Assembly (NCBI GenBank): GCA_019637435.1
Contig: JAHBVO010000004.1
Span: 1-64,000 of the forward strand
Length of the DNA: 64,000 nt
Direction of reading: 5' to 3'
Origin: Candidatus Obscuribacterales bacterium
GTDB lineage: Bacteria > Cyanobacteriota > Vampirovibrionia > Obscuribacterales > Obscuribacteraceae
How positions within the stretch are numbered: the stretch's first letter is position 1; every line of letters starts with the position of its first letter. The notes beneath the pieces were generated by a model. It did not search any database. It was not told the origin of the DNA and saw only the letters and a list, made by a program, of their open reading frames with translations. A program made the position numbers and the translations under genes. Of the stretch, positions 1 through 8,660 are shown in pieces.

Positions 1-330
1 ACAGGGCTGGGTCTGGGGGCGGTTTGTCAATGAGGGAGTGACGGATTTGGCTGAAAGCGTCGCTCTGGGATTGACAGGGCTGGATCTAGAATCGGCTCGA
101 CGGTCCCGTCAATGGGAGAGCGACGGATTTGGCTGAAAGTGTCGCTCTGGGATTGACAGGGCGGGGTCTGGGGGCGGTCTGTCAATGAGAGAGCGACGGA
201 ATTGGCTGAAAGTGTCGCTCTGGGATTGACAGGGCTGGGTCTGGGGGCGGTCTGTCAATGAGAGAGCGACGGATTTGGCTGAAAGCGTCGCTCTGGGATT
301 GACAGGGCTGGATCTAGAATCGGCTCGTCG
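1..330. repeat. tandem array of palindromic repeats, about 73-bp unit, cut by window start
   Basis: The core motif ACGGATTTGGCTGAAAG recurs near 41, 123, 269 (and with one change near 196), giving spacings of 82, 73 and 73 bases. Each unit folds as a hairpin: outer arms TGTCAAT/ATTGACA and inner arms AGAGCGACG/CGTCGCTCT around a loop of about 14 bases. The same unit forms a five-copy array at 45.1-45.5 kb. The reading frames over it are repeat artefacts. Confidence 0.85.
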
Positions 331-740
331 GCATAGCTGATTGACGCATGTCGCGTGTGCCGTCACGATGCGGTTATACATCGCGCAACAATCGCAAAAA
401 ACTTAATGGGTTTCTACGTGTGAGCGGGGCGCGCTAAGTGAGATTCGTAAATAGTTTTTCCGCCGGTAGTTCCGGAGCTAGCTGGTCGATAGTGCTGTGC
501 AGAGGATCGGCGCGCGTTTGTTTAGTACATAGTGAGTTTTAAAATAGTTGTCTTTGATGAAAGCCAAAGTGTACGCATAAGACCTCACAGTAACTCTCCT
601 TTTCACGAGATTCCATCAGCTAGTACTTTAGCCAAGCACATCCGAACTTTCCTGCGACCTTAGGGGCGTCGGTGGTTTGCGTGTGTGGATGGACACTCGG
701 AGGGGCGTTACCAATTTTTTGGACAGCAATGGAGAACCTC
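331..740. other. spacer with no recognised gene
   Basis: Between the repeat array and the first gene I see no convincing reading frame, RNA gene or terminator. It probably holds the promoter and leader of the next gene, but no clear sigma-70 pair could be assigned. Confidence 0.5.
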
Positions 741-1562
741 ATGTCCAAGATTTCTTCCCGTCCCGCGTCCCGCAACCAGTATGGCGCTCGCGGCAATCAC
801 AACGGCAACCGTGGTGGTCAGTCGTGGGGACCGCAGAACAGTGGCTCGTGGCGCCATGGTCTGCAGAATCGCGGCTCGCGCAGCAACGCACAGACCGCCG
901 GTCCGCGCCGCGCCTCCAAGCCGGTCACGGTGATTTCGAAGAAGGACGCCATCACCGGCTTCATGAAGACCGTCACGCACAGCTCCAAGTTCGTCGCGGC
1001 GAATTCGGGCGGGCTGATGGCTGCCATCAAGGTCGGCGGTCGTGTCGTCTTCCCCGAGCGTCGCGGTCCGCAGCCGCAGAATGACGGCAAGGTCTGGCAG
1101 TTCCAGATTGTCGGCGAGAACCCGAAACAGACGGTGTACTTCGCTCGCATCGTCGAGGCGACGTCGTCGACTGCGATCAAGATCGTCATCGACCGCAGCG
1201 GCAAGATGGTCTGCGTCGGGCGTCCGCGGCTGGTCATGCCGTTCCGCACGACGAAGCCGAAGAGCGCTGCGTATGCCGAGTTCCGTCATGCGACGCCGAA
1301 CATGGGCTTCGAGCGCAACGACGACTGGTACTTCGCGGACGATGGTTACGGTTCGTACTCCGACTGCGGCTGTGGTTGCGACCATGACTGCGACTGCGAG
1401 GAATCGGACCGGAGCGACTTCGACAACGAGGTCGAGTCGATCTGGAACCACCTGCCGACCAAGCCGGTCAACTGCCATGCCTGCGGCTTCGAAGACTGCC
1501 GCTGCGACGGCACGGCAAGTGACTGGGTGCCGGCGCGCACCACGCTGAACCTGCTCGGCTGA
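741..1562 (+). CDS. hypothetical protein with Cys-rich C-terminus
   Basis: A 273-residue protein I do not recognise. The ATG at 741 is chosen because GGAG lies six bases upstream; the frame stays open further upstream to 672 without a ribosome site. The first 60 residues are basic and rich in Gly, Asn, Gln, Arg and Ser, like a disordered nucleic-acid-binding tail. The middle (about 65-190) looks folded. The end has two cysteine clusters, CGCGCDHDCDC and CHACGFEDCRC, that could bind metal. Codons are strongly G/C-ending, as in the most biased genes of the window. It is followed by a small gene on the same strand. Function unknown. Confidence 0.75.
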   Translation: MSKISSRPASRNQYGARGNHNGNRGGQSWGPQNSGSWRHGLQNRGSRSNAQTAGPRRASKPVTVISKKDAITGFMKTVTHSSKFVAANSGGLMAAIKVGGRVVFPERRGPQPQNDGKVWQFQIVGENPKQTVYFARIVEATSSTAIKIVIDRSGKMVCVGRPRLVMPFRTTKPKSAAYAEFRHATPNMGFERNDDWYFADDGYGSYSDCGCGCDHDCDCEESDRSDFDNEVESIWNHLPTKPVNCHACGFEDCRCDGTASDWVPARTTLNLLG

Positions 1563-1646
1563 GCTCTGCGGCTCATCGACCAGGAGCCGGCTCGGTAATT
1601 CTGCCGAGTCGGGATTGTTCCAACTTCTCTTGATGAAGGAGCAACC

Positions 1647-1913
1647 ATGAGCATCTTCGACGACGACGAGCGGCGGGGCCTCAGCCTTGCCGACGCTCTG
1701 TCGAACTCGCTGTGGAGGGATGTGTTTCCGATGATGCCCGCATTCTCGGAACCGCCCACCATGGCCGACCAGCTCACCCAGTCGGTCGCCGACGAAATCG
1801 TCGACGCGCCTCCGCACTGGTTGTCGCTGGGCTACGGAACCGATCTCGCGACTCCCGCTTCGCAGGACCTCTTCAACGAGGCGCTGCACAAGCGGAAGTT
1901 CGGGCTGCCGTGA
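1647..1913 (+). CDS. small hypothetical protein (88 aa)
   Basis: An 88-residue acidic soluble protein with AAGGAG placed well before the ATG. No family recognised, no membrane segment or signal peptide. It lies 84 bases after the Cys-rich protein on the same strand and is followed at once by a strong terminator, so the two may share a transcript. Biased codon use supports a real gene. Confidence 0.7.
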   Translation: MSIFDDDERRGLSLADALSNSLWRDVFPMMPAFSEPPTMADQLTQSVADEIVDAPPHWLSLGYGTDLATPASQDLFNEALHKRKFGLP

Positions 1914-1941
1914 GTTAGGCGGCGTTTCGGTCTGACGATAA

Positions 1942-1971
1942 GCGCTAACGCCTTCGGGCGTTAGCGCACTT
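1942..1971 (+). terminator. rho-independent terminator
   Basis: An 11-bp perfect stem GCGCTAACGCC/GGCGTTAGCGC closed by a TTCG tetraloop, followed by ACTTTTC, 28 bases after the stop of the 88-residue gene. Confidence 0.85.
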
Positions 1972-2005
1972 TTCTTCTTCTTCTTCTTCTTCTTCTTCTT
2001 CTTCT
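1972..2005. repeat. TTC trinucleotide microsatellite
   Basis: About 11 uninterrupted TTC units directly after the terminator stem. A homopurine/homopyrimidine tract of this kind is prone to slippage and may vary between strains. Confidence 0.9.
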
Positions 2006-2118
2006 GGCGTTCGATGGGCTCGGATATTGCATGCGTATTGCGGTGCTCTGGCTGGTTTCGAACGTTTTTAATGAGCCGATGTTATACTATCCTATATAAA
2101 AGAACAGTTGGAAACAAA

Positions 2119-2149
2119 ATTGGCTTGCAGATGCGTTCTGCAAGCCAAT
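2119..2149 (-). terminator. terminator-like hairpin for the minus-strand gene
   Basis: A 12-bp perfect stem ATTGGCTTGCAG/CTGCAAGCCAAT with a 7-base loop. Read on the minus strand it is followed by TTTGTTTCC and lies about 60 bases beyond the stop at 2208, so it probably ends the operon that starts at 4284. Confidence 0.6.
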
Positions 2150-2207
2150 CTTGGCGTCAGGTCGGGAAACTGACTTCTATTGTTGCAAGCGGAAGTTGGG
2201 CTGCGAG

Positions 2208-2768
2208 TTAGAACGACGGGACGTCGAACACCTCTGCCAGTCGGTTGACTTGAGCTTTGAACTCCGCCGCCCGCGCTCTGTCCCCGCTCGCTTCGAAGCT
2301 CTGCATCATGACGATCGGCGCGGCGAGCAGCTTCGCTTGCGTGGGCACCCAACGAAGCTCAGGGATGGCGAGGTCGATGAGCTTTTCGCAGGCTTCGACG
2401 TTGCCGTGCCTCGCTTCGTCGACGGCGAGCTGGTAGTCGACGACGGCGCAGTCGAGGCGACCGGGTTCTACGAGAACCGGGCGAGCGTTGGACTTCCAGA
2501 GCGTGAGCTCCTTTGATCGCCAGCTCTCTCTCGCATCGAAGATGATGACACCATCGGCGGTGATCTCGACGACTTTGGTTCGTGGCGGCAGAACCTTGTC
2601 GAGCAACCGGTCCGTGACGCCAACGAGCCGAAAAGTGTACCAGGCGACGACGACGATGATGCCGCCATGCACCAGGAATGAGGTTATGCCAATCGCCGGC
2701 AACAGCCACAGCCAGAGGATGGCTGCGGCAGTGCAGGCGCAAAACAGTTCGACGGTCTTTTTCACCAT
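2208..2768 (-). CDS. small membrane protein with soluble C-terminal domain
   Basis: A 186-residue protein. Residues about 8-50 hold two hydrophobic helices, followed by a cytosolic part with a short beta-like segment (VVEITADGVIIFD) and a helical end with TPR-like spacing (EACEKLIDLAIPEL). No family recognised. It is the last gene of a minus-strand run after the SDR and NadE-like genes, 72 bases behind the latter, so it may be co-transcribed; nothing else ties it to NAD metabolism. Confidence 0.65.
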   Translation of the reverse strand: MVKKTVELFCACTAAAILWLWLLPAIGITSFLVHGGIIVVVAWYTFRLVGVTDRLLDKVLPPRTKVVEITADGVIIFDARESWRSKELTLWKSNARPVLVEPGRLDCAVVDYQLAVDEARHGNVEACEKLIDLAIPELRWVPTQAKLLAAPIVMMQSFEASGDRARAAEFKAQVNRLAEVFDVPSF

Positions 2769-2840
2769 GAAGGGAAATCCTTACGGTTAGACTGTGTGCG
2801 TTAAGAATTGACGAGGTCGAGCGTGGCGTTGCAGTTCTTC

Positions 2841-3512
2841 TCAGTCAAGCTGAGGACCTTCCGTGGGCAGACCGGTGCGCCACTTGTTGGCTTTGTAGGC
2901 CTTGTCCAGGTAGGCGATCTGTGCCGAAGTCAGGCTGTCGAGCGCGTTTTCGCCGAGAGCGCCGATGCGAACCTTGAGGAAAATGTCGATCTGTTCGAGC
3001 GGGATCTCGGCGAGTTCGGCCGGGCGGCCACAATCGGGATCGGCTCGGCGACTGGATGCCATCACTTCCTCCGGCACGCCGATCAGCGAGCAGAGTTGCA
3101 TGATGTCGGTTTTCCAGAGACCGACGATCGGCAAGTAGGTCGCGACCCGGCTTGCCAGGCTGAAAGTGCCGAACGTGTTCTCGGTGCGGTTGCGCGTGCC
3201 GACCAGCCAGCGGTTCTCGTCGAGGGCGAGCTTCTGGAAGATGGCGTTGCGCTCGACCTCTGCGTGGTTGCGCGATGCGAGGGCGGGCAGGAAGCGGATG
3301 TTGCCCTCGGATTCGAACCATTCGCGCGCGCGCAGGTCTTTGCCGACGAAGACGCCGACGGTCTTCTCCGGGTAAACCGAACTGAGGATGTGAAACGCGA
3401 GCGCCGAATCGGAGCCGCCGGAAACGGGCACGAGCAGCCCGTTGGACTGCGCAGCTGTTTGGCGAACCCACTTCTTCAGCTCGGTGAGCATGAACGAAAT
3501 TCCGATGTCCAT
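2841..3512 (-). CDS. NAD synthase-like PP-loop protein
   Basis: A 223-residue N-type ATP pyrophosphatase resembling ammonia-dependent NAD synthase, which adenylates and amidates deamido-NAD. Visible: the P-loop SGGSDS at 31-36, the NadE-type GTRNRTE segment, a KTD..L...GVPEEV stretch, and a late ADPDCGRPAELAEIPLEQID that replaces the usual ADL..GQTDE motif. It is shorter than typical NadE (about 245-275 residues). AAGGAG sits eight bases before the ATG and inside the end of the upstream SDR gene (11-bp gap), indicating an operon. The changed late motif leaves substrate choice open; a related PP-loop amidase is possible. Confidence 0.75.
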   Translation of the reverse strand: MDIGISFMLTELKKWVRQTAAQSNGLLVPVSGGSDSALAFHILSSVYPEKTVGVFVGKDLRAREWFESEGNIRFLPALASRNHAEVERNAIFQKLALDENRWLVGTRNRTENTFGTFSLASRVATYLPIVGLWKTDIMQLCSLIGVPEEVMASSRRADPDCGRPAELAEIPLEQIDIFLKVRIGALGENALDSLTSAQIAYLDKAYKANKWRTGLPTEGPQLD

Positions 3513-3522
3513 GGGTTGCTCC

Positions 3523-4284
3523 TTATTCGCCGCCGGTCATCATGAGCGGCTGGCCGTTGAGAGATTTGACGAGACCCTGACACACGGTCGCGACCAGCTC
3601 CGCCACTTCTTCGGCAGGGATGATGCGCTTCTGCGGGTTGGTGTTCTCGACGATGGTGCGCGCTTCGGCAGCGCTGATGCCGCGGTGCTTCACGAGTCCG
3701 GCGATGGTGCGGTCGGTCATCTCGCTCTCCACGAACGAGGGGCAGATCGGCACCACTTGGATGTTTTGCTTCGCGACCTCGAGCGCAATCGCGCGCGCCA
3801 TGCCGACTAGCGCGTGCTTGGTGGCGCAGTAAGCGGTCTGGTATTTGAAACCTTTCACGCCGGCAACGCTCGAAATCACGCAGATGGAGCCGGACTTGCG
3901 TTCGATCATCTGCGGCAGACACGCCTGGATGAACCACATTGCACCGTCGACGTTGACGGCGAACATGTCCTTCCAAGCCTTCTGGTCCATCGTGTGCGCG
4001 GCGCCGGAGGTTCCGATGCCTGCGTTGCACACGAGGTTGCCGACGGAGAGACCGGCTGCGGCGAGCTGTGCGACGGCGGCCGTCGCTGTTGCCGGGTCGG
4101 AGACATCGCCGACAATGAAATCGGCAGTGCCACCAAGGGCGGTGATCTCCTTGCAGACGCTCTCGAGATCGCTCTGAGTGCGCCCCACTACTAAAACAGG
4201 CGTCAGTGACGCCATGCGTTTGGCGATGGCACGTCCGATGCCTCGCCCTCCGCCTGTGACGATGGTCGCTAATTTTGTGTTCAT
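3523..4284 (-). CDS. SDR-family NAD(P)-dependent oxidoreductase
   Basis: A 253-residue classical short-chain dehydrogenase/reductase. The cofactor motif TGGGRGIG is at 10-17, NAG at 87-89, and the catalytic Ser139, Tyr152 and Lys156 (YCATK) are in place. The start at 4284 has GGAGG seven bases upstream; the frame extends another 25 codons without a ribosome site. It resembles FabG-like 3-ketoacyl reductases and other secondary-alcohol dehydrogenases; the substrate cannot be read from sequence. It leads an operon with the NadE-like gene. Confidence 0.88.
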   Translation of the reverse strand: MNTKLATIVTGGGRGIGRAIAKRMASLTPVLVVGRTQSDLESVCKEITALGGTADFIVGDVSDPATATAAVAQLAAAGLSVGNLVCNAGIGTSGAAHTMDQKAWKDMFAVNVDGAMWFIQACLPQMIERKSGSICVISSVAGVKGFKYQTAYCATKHALVGMARAIALEVAKQNIQVVPICPSFVESEMTDRTIAGLVKHRGISAAEARTIVENTNPQKRIIPAEEVAELVATVCQGLVKSLNGQPLMMTGGE

Positions 4285-4909
4285 AAGAAACCTCCAGGAG
4301 TCGGCTTGGCGACTCGGTAAGTGAACATCCGCTTCGCGTGCAAACAATGCAACTCTCACCGTCAGATCACCGAGAACCGCAGCGGGACAGCATGGCGACA
4401 GGCTGCACGAGGTAGAAACCGCGCGCGTCGTTCGCTGACTGTCGCTGAGGGCTGTGACTGTTTCTCCCCGGAAAGCCTGGTGTGGGTGGCTCGCGCGTGA
4501 AGATTCAGGTGGTAGATGTCGTTTTGGAGTCGAAAGCTAGATGAACATTTGTGGAAACTGTGGATACGGAGAACTTAGGTGTTATGCTTGTTGGTTCTCA
4601 AGGGGTGTTAAGTTTAGGTTTGCTAAGCTGCGCTGGTGGCGGGTTTCGAGCTCGTAACATTATCACGCGCTCATAAGGAGGTCCGCTCCAGGCGTGGGTT
4701 TGTGGCGACAGTCGTTGAAATTTTGTTAGCGCTAGCGCGTGCTAGGTTGGGCGGAATGGCAAAGTGGGTGCTGGGATGGCAATCGATTTGACCGCCAGTG
4801 CAGTTCAGGTGGTGTAATGTTTTGAACCGCGGAAATGGTTCTTCGGTGTCTGCCAAAACTTTCGAAACCGGCCCGGTTTGTGTTTTCATTTGAATGGGTT
4901 TGTCGGCGT
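4285..4909. other. spacer with no recognised gene
   Basis: Holds the promoter region of the SDR operon and an AT-richer tract around 4500-4660. A TGTTATGCT near 4580 resembles an extended -10 box on the plus strand. No convincing gene. Confidence 0.4.
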
Positions 4910-5264
4910 TGCAATCTAGATTGCAGGGTTCGAGGCAAAAGCTGCAATTTAGATTGCAGTGGTGTTTTTGAAAGAGGTTTTTCGGCGAAATCAGGGATCA
5001 GTGAAGGGCGTTGCAATCTAGATTGCAGGGTTCGAGGCAAAAGCTGCAATTTAGATTGCACTGGTGTTTTTGGAAGCGGTTTTTCGGCGAAATCAGGGAG
5101 CAGTGAAGGGCGCTGCAATCTAGATTGCAGGGTTCGAGGTAAAAGCTGCAATTTAGATTGCACTGGTGTTTTTGGAAGCGGTTTTTCGGCGAAATCAGGG
5201 AGCAGTGAAGGGCGCTGCAATCTAGATTGCAGAGTTCGAGGCAAAAGCTGCAGTCTAGATTGCA
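4910..5264. repeat. 102-bp tandem array of paired TGCAATCTAGATTGCA palindromes
   Basis: The perfect 16-bp palindrome TGCAATCTAGATTGCA starts at 4910, 5012, 5114 and, slightly changed at its left edge, about 5216, always followed 33 bases later by a near copy (TGCAATTTAGATTGCA, or TGCAGTCTAGATTGCA in the last). That makes eight dyads in four 102-bp units. Because 102 is a multiple of three, long frames stay open on both strands (4835-5359 plus, 4732-5292 minus); I regard these as by-products. Confidence 0.9.
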
Positions 5265-5427
5265 GGCATGGTTGTGGACCCAGTGATTGCACTGTGAAGG
5301 CTAAATTTGCTGGTCTAGATGGGAGCTGCCGAGTTTTGGGACCGTTGCTCCCAAGTTGAAACTATCTGACGTTGAGGAAATTTGTCCCGAAAGTGTTAGC
5401 GATGGGGCGAATGCAGGAATATAGTCT

Positions 5428-6048
5428 GTGGGAGATACCTCAGGGGATTGGTGTTCGGGGAAAGTGGCGACCAAGGAACAGAAAACGCAGGACCCATATA
5501 CAGAAGCGGACAGGAAGTGGCCGGTTTTGGCGCGTTCGATTGAGCAGGCAATGGCTGCGAAACAATACGCGGAGGCGGAGGACCTGGCGCTTTTTGCCAT
5601 GGAGCTGATGGAAGAGTATGACGACAGCGACCCGCGCTTGATTCAAACTTTGCAGACGCTGAGCCGAATTTACTATGCGACCGAGCGGTACAAGAATGGC
5701 GCGCCGGTTTTGAAACGACTTATCAAAATCTACACCAGGCTTACTGGCGAGAGAAGCGTGGAAACTTCCACAATTGTTCAAAACGCTGCATTGCTCTATC
5801 ACTACTGGGGCAAGAAGGAAGAGGCGGAGCGGTATTTCAAAGAAGCAATAGATGCGAAAACGCATTTGCTCGGCGAAAAAGATCCGCAGGTGATTAAGCT
5901 GCAGACGCACTACATCAAGTTCTTGGAAGATCATGGGCGCAAGGATGAAGCGTACCGCATCAAAGAAAAGATTTTGCGCACCAAGGAAACGGACACTATG
6001 AGCCGCACAGGGCGCTGGGAAACAATGCAGACTGGGTCGTCGACGTAG
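5428..6048 (+). CDS. tetratricopeptide repeat protein
   Basis: A 206-residue soluble protein with four TPR-like helical hairpins (for example AAKQYAEAEDLALFAMEL and GKKEEAERYFKEAIDAKTHL) from about residue 35 to 175. TPRs mediate protein contacts; no catalytic domain is present. The GTG at 5428 has AGGA nine bases upstream; another GTG at 5464 is possible. The layout TPR/EAERYFKEAI..KTHLLGEKDP matches the protein at 42.2 kb (YADAEPFYKQALAIKERVLGRNHP), so the two are paralogs, both downstream of repeat arrays. Codon use is less biased than in the housekeeping genes. Confidence 0.75.
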   Translation: MGDTSGDWCSGKVATKEQKTQDPYTEADRKWPVLARSIEQAMAAKQYAEAEDLALFAMELMEEYDDSDPRLIQTLQTLSRIYYATERYKNGAPVLKRLIKIYTRLTGERSVETSTIVQNAALLYHYWGKKEEAERYFKEAIDAKTHLLGEKDPQVIKLQTHYIKFLEDHGRKDEAYRIKEKILRTKETDTMSRTGRWETMQTGSST

Positions 6049-6121
6049 CGACCCTACGATGAAAAAGAAAAGTTGGCGCTAAGATTGTGCTCTGGTGGGA
6101 CTGAGCAGCGTGTCTTTTGCG

Positions 6122-7204
6122 TCAGTGTTCGTGGCGATGGTGCAAATCTGGAAAGTGAGCATGCGCGTGAGCTAGAGGCTCGTGGTTGTGTGCATGCGTG
6201 TGTGGCTCACCAGGCGGGTCTTCATCGGTGTGTTCGTGTTGGTGGTGTTCGTCGTGGATGTGTTCATGCTCGTGGAACAGTTCGTCGTGAACGTGATAGT
6301 GCTCGTGGTTTTCGCTGAGGTGTAGATATACGCCAATGCCCATCAGAAGCGCAGCTACAGCCAGGTTCCAGGAGATCGGCTCTCTAAGTAAAACAATTGC
6401 AGCTAAGGCGCCGATGAACGGAGCGGTAGAGAAATATGCTCCGGCTCTCGCCGTGCCAACGTACCGCAGGGCAAGAACGAACAGCACCAGGCTGATGCCG
6501 TAGCCGAGAAAACCAACCAGCATTGCGCTAGCAATTGTCACCGGTGGTGGTGTCGAATTGCTCAGAGATAAAGCGAGCGTAAGGTTGACGGCGCCTGCGC
6601 AGACGCCCTTGGTTAGAGCGATTTGAAGTGGTTCTGCGTGCGAGATCTGTCTGGTGAGATTGTTGTCGATCGCCCAGCCTAGGCACGCGAGAACGATCAA
6701 GACGCATCCCCAGCTGAGCTCGAAACCGTTTTGTCCGGCGACTGAAAGTACAATGCCACCGAGGGCGATGGCGACCATTCCGGAGACTATCCGGCGATCG
6801 CAGTGTTCTTTGAAAACGACCCAGGCTAAAACCGCTGTCAGGACGCCCTCTAAATTGAGTAACAGTGAGCCCGTGGAGCCCATTGTCATAGATAAACCGA
6901 ACATCAATAATACGGGCGAAATGATGCCACCAAACGCGATGGCGCCGATTAGCCACGGTAGTTCGTTTGGCTTGATCGGATTTAGACGTTCTGATGAGCG
7001 CATTCGTTTTACAAGCCACAACAGCGACAATCCGCAGCCTGAGCCGAGATACAGAAGTGCAGCCAGCATCAACGGTTCGATTTCGCCGACGAGTAATTTG
7101 GCAAATGGAGTGCTCAAGCCGAAAAGTAGAGCGGACAGAAGACCGTACGCGATGCCGCTCGGTGGCGTGGAGTGGGAGTGGTCGGTGGTTGATGACTCGG
7201 TCAT
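6122..7204 (-). CDS. EamA/DMT-family transporter with His-rich tail
   Basis: A 360-residue integral membrane protein with about ten hydrophobic helices in two EamA halves (drug/metabolite transporter family). The last 50 or so residues are unusual: a hydrophilic tail packed with HEHEH, HDEHHQHEH and HAHAH runs that should bind divalent metal such as Ni, Co or Zn. That suggests metal export or metal-linked regulation, but this is inference; ordinary DMT exporters carry amino acids or metabolites. The Met at 7204 is chosen because it clears the upstream gene (ends 7224); the frame extends to 7288 and no strong ribosome site is visible. Confidence 0.8.
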   Translation of the reverse strand: MTESSTTDHSHSTPPSGIAYGLLSALLFGLSTPFAKLLVGEIEPLMLAALLYLGSGCGLSLLWLVKRMRSSERLNPIKPNELPWLIGAIAFGGIISPVLLMFGLSMTMGSTGSLLLNLEGVLTAVLAWVVFKEHCDRRIVSGMVAIALGGIVLSVAGQNGFELSWGCVLIVLACLGWAIDNNLTRQISHAEPLQIALTKGVCAGAVNLTLALSLSNSTPPPVTIASAMLVGFLGYGISLVLFVLALRYVGTARAGAYFSTAPFIGALAAIVLLREPISWNLAVAALLMGIGVYLHLSENHEHYHVHDELFHEHEHIHDEHHQHEHTDEDPPGEPHTHAHNHEPLAHAHAHFPDLHHRHEH

Positions 7205-7223
7205 ATCAGCATTCGATATTCTG

Positions 7224-7610
7224 TTATGGTCGTCCTGGTACCGTTTGGTGCGGAATGTCGACGCCATAAAGAATCTTCGATTGTCCATTGAAGAAACGGG
7301 ACGTTTGCTCTTCCGTTGAGCCGTAGTTGTTTATGAGTTCTACTACGGCGGTCGTCATTAAGACGAGAATCATTGCGGGCAAAGGGAAGACGCAGAAGAG
7401 AAGTGCGCGCTTCCACCAGCGATGTGCGGCATACAAGCATGCACATCCTAGCCCGATCCAAAACATCTCGATGAAAAGCATCACTCTTGCAGCCGGATGA
7501 GTGAAACCGAAATGTGCGTATCCTGGTGACAAAAGAAACATCAACATCATGACTGCTAGCGGTGATAACGCTAGCAGCGCTGTGCGTTTGATGTGTTTGA
7601 CGTCGCGCAT
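7224..7610 (-). CDS. small integral membrane protein (128 aa)
   Basis: A 128-residue protein with about three hydrophobic helices (roughly residues 10-30, 42-62, 70-92) and a short polar end. No family recognised. It lies immediately upstream of the EamA transporter on the same strand, 19 bases apart, so co-transcription and possible translational coupling are likely. Confidence 0.6.
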   Translation of the reverse strand: MRDVKHIKRTALLALSPLAVMMLMFLLSPGYAHFGFTHPAARVMLFIEMFWIGLGCACLYAAHRWWKRALLFCVFPLPAMILVLMTTAVVELINNYGSTEEQTSRFFNGQSKILYGVDIPHQTVPGRP

Positions 7611-8660
7611 GTTGTAACTAGATTATAGAACGAGATTCCGGGCCGCACACACTCGGTGGAACGAGAGTGACAACAATTGTTGCTAGTAGATTTTTGTCGA
7701 ATGAAACCATTCAGAGTCTTTTGGACGTCTTCCAAGGTCGTAAGGCGATTATATCAAGCGGCAGAGGTAAGGACTGGGCGGCACTACTGGCGATGGCACT
7801 CAACGGTAAGGAATAGTGTTACGCATTTTTGTCGCCAATTGGTCGGCGAGTGAGTTTACAGGTCGAATAACTCACCTGAGCTTTCTTGCTTGCGATCTGC
7901 TATTTCGGATTTTCTTGTCTACGGCTGATTGACGCATTTTCGAAAATGCGTCAATCAGTCATAGACAAAACCGCATTTCTGAGTCCGACGAGAGAGTGTC
8001 TAGAGCTGTAGAGGCCCGACCCGTAGGATTCTTGCACCCTCAACGAAGCTTATACTCTATAGTAGGAAACTGTGCGAGCTGTGCGAGAGGCTAAAGAATG
8101 GTGTGGGGAGCTGTTCTTGACAAGGGTGGCTGTCAAGAATTGGGTCTGCTTTGGGTTTGTTTGAAACCGTTTGCAGATACGAAAATCGCTTGGCAACAAG
8201 ATCTGAACCACAGCTTCTTTTGGTTTATGAACTGATTTGCACCTTGGTGCTTCTTCTATCTCTTGTCTCTATATCCTGACAATTCGTAGTTTACAAGCCG
8301 ATTGTTTTGTTTAGATATCCGAATCCAGAAACGCCACCAAGCATTTAGTTTCAACACGTAGAGAAATCATAACTCGCGCCGCCTGAGCGTCTGTCATTTG
8401 TTGCCGTTCTGGAGCACCTGGCACCGTCTGTGGTATCGCTGATTCTCTTCTGTGTCCGACGCTAAACGTTTGTTCGCGCGTCAAGTGGCTGTTCGCTAGA
8501 GGCTTTTCGTTCCGCTCGTCACAACGTGCGCGCACACCTTGTGCGGCAGGTTGGTCGCGTTCTCGAAGCCCAGCTACGGTCGACTGTTCGGGAGCCGGTT
8601 CTGGCAAAGCAATCCAATCACTTTCATCCAAGAAATCCTAAACAAGAAATGGAGTGACAT
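7611..8660. other. 1-kb spacer between divergent genes
   Basis: No credible gene. It contains a 34-bp perfect palindrome (7925-7958, listed apart) and a TATACT..ATAGTAG motif near 8050 of the dispersed family. The frame at 8311-8631 on the minus strand has no homology signal and I do not call it. Confidence 0.6.
7925..7958. repeat. 34-bp perfect palindrome with flanking arms
   Basis: Every base from 7925 to 7958 pairs with its partner about the centre TTCGAA; the outer GTCTA and TAGAC arms extend the symmetry. It is one member of the dispersed hairpin family and in RNA would be a near-uninterrupted stem. Confidence 0.9.

Noticed and set aside
4910..5264. CRISPR array
   Set aside because: The repeats are palindrome pairs in a 102-bp tandem unit with no unique spacers, and no cas gene is near.
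4732..5359. Long frames of 174 and 186 codons on both strands over the 102-bp array
   Set aside because: They are kept open by a repeat length divisible by three; the peptides are just repeated units, with no ribosome site or domain.
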